This document shows positions 14,233-22,059 of a stretch of 23,777 nucleotides of DNA, piece after piece. Positions within the stretch are counted from its first letter, which is position 1, and the number at the start of each line of letters is the position of its first letter. Source of the DNA: Pseudanabaena sp. CAN_BIN31 (GTDB taxonomy: Bacteria; Cyanobacteriota; Cyanobacteriia; Pseudanabaenales; Pseudanabaenaceae); the NCBI GenBank assembly GCA_026785865.1, contig JAJAZG010000229.1:1-23777 (forward strand), read 5' to 3'. The translations under genes were made by a program, and so were the position numbers. The notes under the pieces are model-generated. The model was not told the origin of the DNA and made no database searches. It was given only the letters and a program-made list of their open reading frames with translations.

Positions 14233-15114
14233 ATGATTTTAGTAAAACTTCAGGGTGGCTTAGGTAATCAAATGTTTCAGTATGCCACTGCTAGGAGACT
14301 AGCAGAAAAGCATTCGACTATTCTAAAACTCGATCTCACTGAATTTGAGTCATATAAATTACGCAAATATGATCTGCATTGCTTTCATATTTGGGAATAT
14401 CTAGCGACTAAATCTGAAATTAACGATATAGTATATTCCCACAATAATTTAAATAAATTTAAGCAAAAAGTTAGCTTAAAACTAGGTTTCAAAAAGTATA
14501 AAAATAGTAATTGGATAATTGAAAAACAATTTCACTTTGATCCCGATATTTTAGAAGCCCCCAATAATATCCTTCTAGAAGGTTATTGGCAGTCAGAAAA
14601 GTATTTTGCCGATATATCAGATATTTTACGTCGTGAATTTGTTGTCAAATACCAGCAAGACTCTCAAAGTCAAAGATTTGCTGAACTCATCCAAAGTACA
14701 GAATCAGTATCTCTCCATGTTCGCCGCACTGACTATGTGCAGAATACTTTAACTAATAAAATTCATGGTACTTGTGATCAAGATTATTACGATCGCAGTG
14801 TTGGTTATATCAGCGATCGCGTTTCTAATCCTCACTTCTTTATCTTCTCCGATGAACCACAATGGGCAAGAGATAATTTAAAATTAAGCTTCCCCACAAC
14901 TATCGTTGATTGCAATGATTCATCACGTAATTACGAAGATCTAAGACTCATGAGTATGTGCAAGCATAATATAATTGCTAATAGCTCTTTCAGTTGGTGG
15001 GGAGGATGGCTAAACTTGAATCCTAAGAAGTTAGTTATAGCTCCGCAAAAATGGTTTAATGATGAGACTAGGAATACACAAGATATAATTCCTGAGCAAT
15101 GGATAAAAATGTAG
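14233..15114 (+). CDS. GT11 family glycosyltransferase, alpha-1,2-fucosyltransferase-like
   Basis: A 293-residue GT11 enzyme, full length. The N-terminal family motif LQGGLGNQMFQYA is at residues 6-18, the donor-binding HVRRTDY motif is at H162-R164-R165-D167, and the third motif is NSSFSWWGGWLN near residue 253. GT11 members transfer L-fucose from GDP-fucose, usually in alpha-1,2 linkage to galactose. The gmd gene at 19971 would make the precursor of GDP-fucose, but a GDP-fucose synthase is not in the window. It contains one of only two HIP1 octamers in the central 11 kb (14813-14820). The next gene starts 16 bases on. Confidence 0.92.
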   Translation: MILVKLQGGLGNQMFQYATARRLAEKHSTILKLDLTEFESYKLRKYDLHCFHIWEYLATKSEINDIVYSHNNLNKFKQKVSLKLGFKKYKNSNWIIEKQFHFDPDILEAPNNILLEGYWQSEKYFADISDILRREFVVKYQQDSQSQRFAELIQSTESVSLHVRRTDYVQNTLTNKIHGTCDQDYYDRSVGYISDRVSNPHFFIFSDEPQWARDNLKLSFPTTIVDCNDSSRNYEDLRLMSMCKHNIIANSSFSWWGGWLNLNPKKLVIAPQKWFNDETRNTQDIIPEQWIKM

Positions 15115-15130
15115 AAGAATATCTAAAATC

Positions 15131-16108
15131 ATGCCTAAAGTAACTGTATTAATGCCTGTCTTTAATGGCGAAAAATATTTGCATGAAGCTATTAATAGTA
15201 TTCTAAATCAAACTTTTGATAATTTTGAATTTCTAATTTTTAATGATGGTTCAACTGATAATAGTGCCGACATAATTCGTTCCTATACCGACAAAAGAAT
15301 AAAATTTTATGATAATCTTCAAAATCAAGGTTATGTTTATCATCTTAATCATGGGATTGAGATAGCTACTGGTAAATATATTGCTCGGATGGATGCGGAT
15401 GATATTTCATTGCCTACGAGACTTAAGGATCAAGTTGATTTTATGGATCGTAATCCTAAAGTAGGAGCTTGTGGAACTTGGTTTAAATTTATTGATAGTT
15501 CATATATAGTCAAACATCCAAAAGATGACAGTCAAATACGATTAGCTTTGCTTGATAATTGTGCGATCGGTCATCCTACGGTTATGTTAAGGACAGACCT
15601 GTTGCGAAGGTTTAATTTGCGTTACGATTCATCGTTTATGCCAGCAGAAGACTATCTAATGTGGATTAAGTTAGCTCAACACTGTAGACTAGCTAACCTA
15701 CCAAAAGTTTTACTTGAATATAGAATTCATTCAAATCAGATAAGTAGTGCGCGTAAATCTGACCAAGAGAAAAAAGCTCAGTTAGTCAGAAACTGTCAAA
15801 TTGAAATGCTACTAAATCGTTCTCTTACAGAAACTGAGATTTATTATCATTCAATTTTATTCCATCCATCACCAAATATTGATATACAATTGATTAGTAA
15901 TCTTCAATCTTGGATAAATACTATAATTTTTTACAATAAAAAATTAAAATTATATTCAGAATTAGAATTGCTATACTTACTTGAAAAACGATTGGGTAGT
16001 GTAATCAAGCAACTTATCAAATCTAAAATATATAATATCAACTTTTTAAATAAATTCTGGAAAGTAAGAAACATTTGGGTTGAGTTCAAAAAATTATTAA
16101 GTCGGTAA
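15131..16108 (+). CDS. GT2 family glycosyltransferase
   Basis: A 325-residue GT2 glycosyltransferase with textbook motifs: VTVLMPVFNGEKYL at the N-terminus, FLIFNDGSTDNS, the D88-A-D90-D91 metal site (ARMDADD), and EDYLMW near residue 177, which supplies the likely catalytic base. The last 90 residues are AT-rich, basic and hydrophobic, possibly for membrane association. It follows the GT11 gene closely and is probably co-transcribed. The sugar transferred is not predictable. Confidence 0.9.
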   Translation: MPKVTVLMPVFNGEKYLHEAINSILNQTFDNFEFLIFNDGSTDNSADIIRSYTDKRIKFYDNLQNQGYVYHLNHGIEIATGKYIARMDADDISLPTRLKDQVDFMDRNPKVGACGTWFKFIDSSYIVKHPKDDSQIRLALLDNCAIGHPTVMLRTDLLRRFNLRYDSSFMPAEDYLMWIKLAQHCRLANLPKVLLEYRIHSNQISSARKSDQEKKAQLVRNCQIEMLLNRSLTETEIYYHSILFHPSPNIDIQLISNLQSWINTIIFYNKKLKLYSELELLYLLEKRLGSVIKQLIKSKIYNINFLNKFWKVRNIWVEFKKLLSR

Positions 16109-16137
16109 CCTTACTGGGGTAGAAAACTCTGGCATTT

Positions 16138-16166
16138 TTGAAATCATCACACAGAAAAGATTTCAA
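16138..16166. other. Hairpin downstream of a GT2 gene
   Basis: TTGAAATC (16138-16145) and GATTTCAA (16159-16166) form an 8-bp stem with a 13-base loop, 30 bases after the stop at 16108. It lacks a T-tract, so terminator function is doubtful. The rest of the 216-bp gap shows a second short hairpin and no gene. Confidence 0.25.
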
Positions 16167-16279
16167 GGATTAGTCAATATGAGATTCCATTCTTAAACTT
16201 AGGATTGTAACTATGAATTTAACGAAAATAGGCGGTTTCAGCGATGCCCCAAAAATAAGTCTAAATATCTCATCTTACA

Positions 16280-16300
16280 CCACTTAAAGTCCCAAAGTGG
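16280..16300. other. Short hairpin upstream of a GT2 gene
   Basis: CCACTT and AAGTGG pair as a 6-bp stem around nine bases, 24 bases before ATG 16325. It could sit in the leader of that gene. No known riboswitch or operator is recognised. Confidence 0.22.
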
Positions 16301-16324
16301 AATATCCCCTATAAACCTTTACCC

Positions 16325-17266
16325 ATGAATATAAATTTACAAGATAATCTATTGAACTCTGAAACTGTATCTATTATTGTAAGAACAGCTAATGAGAATC
16401 GTTTTTTTCTACTCGAAAAAGCACTCCAAAGTATCATCGACAATGATTATCGTCCTCTAGAAATAATCATTGTTATTCAATCACAAAACAAAGAATTTAT
16501 TTCTGTTATTAAAGATTTATGCGTTAACATTAATCAAAAACATGTAGTTTGTAAAACAATTATCAACTTTACATCTCAAGACCAAAGAGCTAAAAACTTA
16601 AATCTAGGATTACAATCAGCAACAGGAAGGTACGTTGGATTCCTTGATGATGATGACATCCTATATCCAAATCATATTTCGCATCTTGTTAATTTAGTTA
16701 ATAATTTGGATAATTATGCTTGGGGTTATAGTCAGGTTGTTATGGCAGTCTGTCAAATAAATAATGAAGAAGTTAATATTGTTAATCAAGGAAGACCATT
16801 TCAAAAAGACCAGTTTTCTATTGATGAAATATTAAAAGATAATTTTATTCCTCTCCATAGTTATTTAATAGATAGAAGTAAAGTGCCATCAGAAGCACTT
16901 TACTTTAATGAATCATTTTTTGTTCTCGAAGACTATGAATTTTTGCTCAGATTGATTAGTAAATACCAACCATTTTGTAGTCCCGAATTTAGCTGTGAAT
17001 ATAGGTATTATATAAAAAATACTGACAGAATTAGTGATATAGATCATGTTTTAAATCATAAAGATATTAAAAGTGCAAAGACTTGGTGGAATTCTGGTAA
17101 AAGAATTGAAAAGCTAAAAAAGCAATTATATCCTAATTATTCTCCAAAGCTGATTTCCAGCTATGATCGAAAATTTATACTTTTGCAGCTTCCTTTTTTA
17201 TCTATTCTTAAAAGAAAGTTACCAGTTTTTTGGAAGTCTATTAAAAGACTAATTTTCAAAGCATAA
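16325..17266 (+). CDS. GT2 family glycosyltransferase
   Basis: A 313-residue GT2-fold protein. VSIIVRTANENRFFLLEKAL opens the nucleotide-binding fold, GRYVGFLDDDD carries the acidic metal site at residues 108-111, and LEDYEFLLRL near residue 200 is the usual catalytic-base region. The variant entry (RTANE in place of PVYNGE) places it with GT2 members of large glycan clusters that act on internal linkages; the donor is unknown. The C-terminus is basic and hydrophobic. It stands alone between a 216-bp gap upstream and the next glycosyltransferase 50 bases downstream. Confidence 0.85.
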   Translation: MNINLQDNLLNSETVSIIVRTANENRFFLLEKALQSIIDNDYRPLEIIIVIQSQNKEFISVIKDLCVNINQKHVVCKTIINFTSQDQRAKNLNLGLQSATGRYVGFLDDDDILYPNHISHLVNLVNNLDNYAWGYSQVVMAVCQINNEEVNIVNQGRPFQKDQFSIDEILKDNFIPLHSYLIDRSKVPSEALYFNESFFVLEDYEFLLRLISKYQPFCSPEFSCEYRYYIKNTDRISDIDHVLNHKDIKSAKTWWNSGKRIEKLKKQLYPNYSPKLISSYDRKFILLQLPFLSILKRKLPVFWKSIKRLIFKA

Positions 17267-17316
17267 ATTATAAAATTTTATGGTTCTTCTCAACTTATTT
17301 ACAGGTGGTTGGTTTT

Positions 17317-18189
17317 ATGATTTTTTTTGTTACAGTTAATTATTATTCTATTGATTTAGTCGAGTCATTAATTAAATCAATTAGGTCTAATATTTTAGTG
17401 GATTATCGGATTATTATTGTTAATAACTCTGATGATGATTTCTCTTTGTGTGAATTTATTGACGATTCGGTTTCTATAATAGATTCTGGGACTAATTTAG
17501 GCTTTGGTGCTGGTTGCAATCTAGCGATATCTGCAATATTTGAAATAGATAGAAATGCATTGATTTGGTTAATTAATCCTGATGCAACCATTGAGAAAGA
17601 TGCTGATCAATATATTTTAGAATGTATAAGAAATGAGCCATTGGTTTCTATTTTAGGAACACAAATTCAAGATTCAAATAAAAATATTTGGTTTAGTGAA
17701 GGTTCTTTTAACAAATGGACGGGTTATTTAGGTCATTCATTATCTAACGAAAATAGCGATACTCAAAGGATAGGAATAACAAAATGTCGCTGGGTTTGTG
17801 GATGTAGCATGATTATTAACTTATCTCAATTTGATCATTGCCCACAGTTTGATCCTAATTATTTTTTGTATGCAGAAGATGCAGATCTTTGTGAAAGGTA
17901 CTATCAACAAAATTATTATATTGCTGTAACCAATCGAGTTTTAGTGACTCATCAAGTATCTAGTGTTATTGGCAAAGACAAAAAAAATATGTACTTTCAA
18001 TACACATTTAGCCGCTTATATTTTTTACGCTGCCACAGCACATTTTTAGGAATGGCAATTTATATGGCTTATCTAATTTTTAAAATTCTGCTGACTCTGC
18101 CAAGTAATGCACCAAACGCTTTGGGTAGGCTGCAAGGATTTCAAAAGTTTCTAAACCAAATAATTCAATCATCGGCATTGGTCAGATAA
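17317..18189 (+). CDS. GT2 family glycosyltransferase, rhamnosyltransferase (WbbL)-like
   Basis: A 290-residue GT2 enzyme of the WbbL-like group. It begins FVTVNYYSIDLVESL, has IIIVNNSDDD, GTNLGFGAGCNLAI and LINPDATI (N87-P-D89), then FLYAEDADLCERYYQQ with the catalytic acidic pair. Many such enzymes add rhamnose or another 6-deoxyhexose, which fits the deoxysugar genes of this locus. A hydrophobic segment near residues 242-262 (GMAIYMAYLIFKILLTL) suggests membrane attachment. I chose ATG 17317 with AGGTGG at 17303-17308 as ribosome site over GTG 17305. Its 3' end overlaps the opposite-strand DUF29 gene by 21 bp. Confidence 0.87.
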   Translation: MIFFVTVNYYSIDLVESLIKSIRSNILVDYRIIIVNNSDDDFSLCEFIDDSVSIIDSGTNLGFGAGCNLAISAIFEIDRNALIWLINPDATIEKDADQYILECIRNEPLVSILGTQIQDSNKNIWFSEGSFNKWTGYLGHSLSNENSDTQRIGITKCRWVCGCSMIINLSQFDHCPQFDPNYFLYAEDADLCERYYQQNYYIAVTNRVLVTHQVSSVIGKDKKNMYFQYTFSRLYFLRCHSTFLGMAIYMAYLIFKILLTLPSNAPNALGRLQGFQKFLNQIIQSSALVR

Positions 18190-18651
18190 TTCCCAAAAAT
18201 CTACATTTAAGAGATCGTGCAGCGATCGCGTAAATTGCCATTGATCAGGAAATCTAGCCGTCTTATACTCTGGCTGTAGCTTCTTCAGACATTGTTGATA
18301 AACCGTATCCAGAACCTTGAAGTAATCATTTTGAAGGCTAGGAGAAATTTCGATGAGATCTTCAATTTCGGGGCGGATGTTGCGAATAGTCCGTTCCCGT
18401 CCATTGTATTCAAGAGGCATATCAACATAGCAACGTTTCATAATATGTTCTATCAAGGCGCGAACTTGACCTTTGAAAGCATTTTTCTGAGCTTTTCCCA
18501 ACGAATCAATCTCCTCAATCAAGTTGGCAACATCCAAGTTTTTGATATTACCCGATTGTAAATGAGCGATTGTTTCCTCTATCCATACCAAGAAGTCGCG
18601 ATCGTAGGATGTTGCCTGTGGTACTGCTTGCTGTTCTAAAGCTTGGGGCAT
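18169..18651 (-). CDS. DUF29 family protein, divergent fourth copy
   Basis: A 160-residue DUF29 protein on the minus strand, more distant from the other three: SYDRDFLVWIEETIAHL, LDVANLIEEIDSLGKAQ, LIEHIMKRCY and ISPSLQNDY show the same family pattern. The function is unknown. The start is ATG at 18651-18649; a longer frame would begin at 18723, upstream of the -35 box of a good promoter at 18690-18717, so the shorter start is preferred. Its 3' end runs 21 bp into the convergent glycosyltransferase gene. It is a separate transcription unit with its own promoter. Confidence 0.85.
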   Translation of the reverse strand: MPQALEQQAVPQATSYDRDFLVWIEETIAHLQSGNIKNLDVANLIEEIDSLGKAQKNAFKGQVRALIEHIMKRCYVDMPLEYNGRERTIRNIRPEIEDLIEISPSLQNDYFKVLDTVYQQCLKKLQPEYKTARFPDQWQFTRSLHDLLNVDFWELSDQCR

Positions 18652-18689
18652 AATACTTAGGACTCCATATTTATTTCTTATATATAACG

Positions 18690-18717
18690 AGTATAAGCGA
18701 TTAAATATAATCTGCAA
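18690..18717 (-). promoter_or_regulatory. Sigma70-type promoter of the fourth DUF29 gene
   Basis: On the minus strand TTGCAG (18717-18712) and TATACT (18695-18690) are separated by 16 bases, each one or two changes from consensus. Transcription would begin about 30 bases before ATG 18651. This is the best promoter I can see in the window. Confidence 0.5.
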
Positions 18718-18723
18718 ACCCAC

Positions 18724-18956
18724 TCTCTACTGAACGAAATATCCAAGTCAAGATCGCTATTTTTGCGATCGCACATATAGATGACCAGCCAAAATCAAGC
18801 CACCTAAAGACTTATTTTGCGATCAGGTAACCGTCAATTTAGAATTTATATATTTATCCCGCGTTATTGTCTCGTTGTAACTGTTTTTAGGCTTCCACCA
18901 CGAACGGAATGTGAGTTTATGCATAATATAATAGCTAAGTTCACACAAAAGCCATA
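18724..18956. other. Gap between two minus-strand genes
   Basis: The total distance between the methyltransferase stop and the DUF29 start is 305 bases. Besides the promoter it holds one HIP1 octamer at 18765-18772 and AT-rich sequence. I see no gene, terminator or repeat in it. Confidence 0.5.
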
Positions 18957-19835
18957 TTATTTCTGAGCCGCAATCCAATGAGGTCTAATCCAGTAATCAA
19001 TTTGATTTTTAAGGATTTTGATTTTACTGAAATTAGTATTTTTTAGATGAGAGAATAACTCAGAACGTTTAAATCCAACTTCATGAGTATTTGATAACTT
19101 CGCAACACGATAGCTTACATAAGTATGAATAACATTTGGCTCATTGCAAATAATCAACCATCCTCCATCCTTTAAACAGGCATAACTAGAGGTGATAGCT
19201 TTTCTCCAATCATGGGCATGATGTAACGCTTCAAAAACAAAGATAACATCAAATAGCCCTCTTGATTCTATTATTTCTGAGACTGACTCCATAGGTGTTA
19301 TAAGGTAATCAAGATTCACCTTAATTCTTTTTACTTCTAAGCTTTTAATTCTATTTTTACAGTCTTCAATATCATGAGAAGATATTGAACTTCCAATTAT
19401 ATCAAAGCCCATCGTTGCTAAAAGTTCTGACATCCATCCTAAGCCACATCCAAGTTCTAACAATCTTTGATTAGGATAAATATCTAATTCTTCTAGTGTA
19501 GCGACAAAGAAAAAAAAGTTTTCTAAATAATGTCTTGCATTCTTTCCGAACAAAAAAGGTTTTCTCATTTCTCCGTCAATAAAATTTTCAACAGATAAGC
19601 CTGGAATGGAAAATCTATAGTTGACTTCTGCTTCATAAGCTTGTTTTTGATCATCAAAAGTAGGTGGAAATAATCCCTCAGAATAATCTTTAATAATTAA
19701 ATATATACCGATAATTAGCTTGTCAGTCTTAGAAAGAGGTAGATGAAATTTCTGCTGATTTTTTAGCCAAAGCTCTCTTGCCTTATCGAAAAATGGAAAG
19801 GAAGAAACTATTTTAGCTATTTCTCGTGTTGTCAT
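18957..19835 (-). CDS. Class I SAM-dependent methyltransferase
   Basis: A 292-residue methyltransferase. The SAM motif I is LLELGCGLGWMSELLA at about residues 125-140, DVIFVFEALHHAHDW forms the motif II/III area, and LKDGGWLIICNEPN follows. The N-terminal 120 residues are family-specific and helical. ATG 19835 is preferred to an in-frame TTG at 19853; no strong ribosome site marks either. It is divergent from gmd across a 135-base AT-rich spacer. Position in the locus suggests glycan or sugar modification, but nothing in the sequence identifies the substrate. Confidence 0.82.
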   Translation of the reverse strand: MTTREIAKIVSSFPFFDKARELWLKNQQKFHLPLSKTDKLIIGIYLIIKDYSEGLFPPTFDDQKQAYEAEVNYRFSIPGLSVENFIDGEMRKPFLFGKNARHYLENFFFFVATLEELDIYPNQRLLELGCGLGWMSELLATMGFDIIGSSISSHDIEDCKNRIKSLEVKRIKVNLDYLITPMESVSEIIESRGLFDVIFVFEALHHAHDWRKAITSSYACLKDGGWLIICNEPNVIHTYVSYRVAKLSNTHEVGFKRSELFSHLKNTNFSKIKILKNQIDYWIRPHWIAAQK

Positions 19836-19970
19836 GTGAGGCTTAGATGTCAAAAAGATTTAATGCACAAATACTCTAAATTATTATATATTCTAAATGT
19901 TTTAAGAGATACTATCCCAGTGCTAGTAAATCAAATTACATCTAAGAATGACTATCGAACTTAATATTTT

Positions 19971-20942
19971 ATGAAAAAATCACTAATTTGCGGCATCTCA
20001 GGACAAGATGGAGCCTACCTAGCTTCACTATTATTAACCAAAGGACATACTGTATACGGCACTTCTAGAGATGCCGAGGTTTCATCATTTCGGAATTTAG
20101 AGACTCTAGGAATTAGAGACAAAGTAAAACTAGAGTCAATGGCTCTTAATGACTTTCGCAGTGTCTTGCAAGTATTGATAAAAACAGAACCTGATGAAAT
20201 TTATAATTTGGCTGGACAAACCTCAGTCGGATTGTCTTTTGCTCAACCTGTAGAAACTTTGGAAAGCATTGCCACAGGTACTTTAAATTTATTAGAAGCA
20301 ATCCGTTTTACTAAAGCTCCGATTAAGTTTTACAACGCTGGCTCTAGCGAATGTTTTGGCGATACTGGTGAGTTTCCTGCGAATGAATCAACTCCATTTC
20401 GTCCGCGTAGTCCCTATGCAGTAGCCAAATCTGCATCATTTTGGGAAGTGGCAAATTATCGAGAGGCTTATAATATTTTTGCTTGTTCAGGAATTTTATT
20501 TAATCATGACTCACCGTTAAGACCAGAGCGATTTGTCACTCAAAAAATTATTTCGGCAATCTGTCGAATTGCGGATGGAAGTTCTGAACAATTAATATTA
20601 GGTAATACTAATATTCAACGAGATTGGGGATGGGCAGATGACTATGTTGAAGCGATGTATTTGATGTTGCAGCAACCAGAGCCAGATGATTATGTGATTG
20701 CGACAGGTCAAAGTAATAGCCTTCAGAAATTCGTAGAAGCAGGATTTGCTTATTTTGGTATCGAGGCAAGCGATCGCATCATGATCGATCAAAGCCTATT
20801 TCGTCCTTCTGAAATCATGAAAAGCTACGGCGATCCTGAAAAAGCTAAACAAAAGCTAGGATGGCAAGCTAAACACGAAATGAAAGATATTATTACAATG
20901 ATGATTGAGGCGAAAGTAAAAAATGCGGATTGGCGTAAATAG
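19971..20942 (+). CDS. gmd: GDP-mannose 4,6-dehydratase
   Basis: A 323-residue extended SDR that converts GDP-mannose to GDP-4-keto-6-deoxymannose, the precursor of GDP-L-fucose and GDP-D-rhamnose. The NADP motif is GISGQDGAYL at residues 8-17; the GSSECFG segment (S125, S126, E127) and Y149/K153 (YAVAK) form the active site; NIQRDWGWADDYVEAM is typical of GMD. A GDP-fucose synthase or GDP-6-deoxymannose reductase should follow but is missing here; the next gene is a glycosyltransferase, overlapping by 20 bases. The fucosyltransferase-like GT11 at 14233 makes GDP-fucose the likelier end product. Confidence 0.94.
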   Translation: MKKSLICGISGQDGAYLASLLLTKGHTVYGTSRDAEVSSFRNLETLGIRDKVKLESMALNDFRSVLQVLIKTEPDEIYNLAGQTSVGLSFAQPVETLESIATGTLNLLEAIRFTKAPIKFYNAGSSECFGDTGEFPANESTPFRPRSPYAVAKSASFWEVANYREAYNIFACSGILFNHDSPLRPERFVTQKIISAICRIADGSSEQLILGNTNIQRDWGWADDYVEAMYLMLQQPEPDDYVIATGQSNSLQKFVEAGFAYFGIEASDRIMIDQSLFRPSEIMKSYGDPEKAKQKLGWQAKHEMKDIITMMIEAKVKNADWRK

Positions 20943-22059
20943 TTTATTTCTTAAACCGAGTCAAGTTGGTGGCGCAGAATTTGTATTAAAAGGACTATTA
21001 ACTGGTTTATCCAAAATTCCAAATACAGATTTATATGTGTTTATCAATTATGAGTTAGTGCAATGGCTTAAATATTTAGATTTGGGAGCATCTCTGAATA
21101 TTATCCCTGTCAAAATAATTGGCAATCGTTTTGTAAGTGAAGCTTGGCAATTACCAATGATTGTGAATAGATATAAACTGGACGGACTAATTAATACTAA
21201 TTATTTCACGACATGGCGATCACTCCTTAAATCACCCTGCGCCACAATTATTTACGATCTTAATTATTTACATTTTCCTGAACTTTTCTCTTGGTATAAG
21301 AAGCTCTGGCTACGAATAGCTCATCAAATTACATTAGCTAACGCAAACACAACTGTAACTATTTCTGAATTCGCAAAACGAGATATACAGACAAGTTATC
21401 AATCACCTCATCTACCAATAGTAATTCACACACCAATCTTGTGGAATAGGTTAGAGATATCAGATGTAAACAGTATCGAAACATCTAATAAATTGCTAGC
21501 TAATCAGCCATTTATTCTTTCTGTTGCTAATCACTATCAACATAAAAATCTTGCCACTTTGGTTAAAGCATTTGCGAAGTTACCGAACTATTTAAGTGAA
21601 GTAAAGTTAGTTTTAGTGGGGCAGTTACCTGATTCGCTGCTGGGAATGCGGCGCGATCGCTGTGATGATATTCGTCAACTAGTGAAGGAGTTGGGGTTAG
21701 AAAATCGTGTGTATGTTACGGGCTATATTAGCGATCGCGAATTGGCTTGGTATTATCATCACGCAGCGCTATTTGCTTTCCCATCGGTATTTGAAGGCTT
21801 TGGAATGCCACCCGTTGAGGCGTTAGGAATGGGTTTACCAGTTTTAACCACACGCTGCACAGCGATCCCAGAAGTAACCATGAATTTGGCTGAATATGTA
21901 GAAAATCCGATGGATGTCGATGAATGGAGCGATCGCCTGACGGATATGTTGACCAATCGCGATCGCTATTTACCAACGATCGCCACAATTCAAAAAATTA
22001 GACAAGCCTACGATCCTGTAGCGATCGCCCAAAAATATATTGATTTGTTTCGCAATTAA
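20923..22059 (+). CDS. GT4 family glycosyltransferase
   Basis: A 378-residue GT-B fold glycosyltransferase of family 4. The N-terminal acceptor domain begins MRIGVNSLF and includes GGAEFVLKGLL; the C-terminal donor domain has FILSVANHYQHKNL, VYVTGYISDREL and the E-x7-E signature at E291 and E299 in FEGFGMPPVEA. GT4 enzymes often use GDP-mannose, GDP-fucose or UDP sugars with retention of configuration; the coupling to gmd by 20-base overlap suggests a GDP-linked donor such as mannose or a 6-deoxy derivative. This is inference. HIP1 sites are dense in its 3' half, unlike the GT2 genes, suggesting long residence in this genome. It ends 4 bases inside the convergent hydrolase gene. Confidence 0.92.
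   Translation: MRIGVNSLFLKPSQVGGAEFVLKGLLTGLSKIPNTDLYVFINYELVQWLKYLDLGASLNIIPVKIIGNRFVSEAWQLPMIVNRYKLDGLINTNYFTTWRSLLKSPCATIIYDLNYLHFPELFSWYKKLWLRIAHQITLANANTTVTISEFAKRDIQTSYQSPHLPIVIHTPILWNRLEISDVNSIETSNKLLANQPFILSVANHYQHKNLATLVKAFAKLPNYLSEVKLVLVGQLPDSLLGMRRDRCDDIRQLVKELGLENRVYVTGYISDRELAWYYHHAALFAFPSVFEGFGMPPVEALGMGLPVLTTRCTAIPEVTMNLAEYVENPMDVDEWSDRLTDMLTNRDRYLPTIATIQKIRQAYDPVAIAQKYIDLFRN

Noticed and set aside
21728..21988. Minus-strand frames within the GT4 gene
   Set aside because: Shadows of a strongly supported glycosyltransferase.
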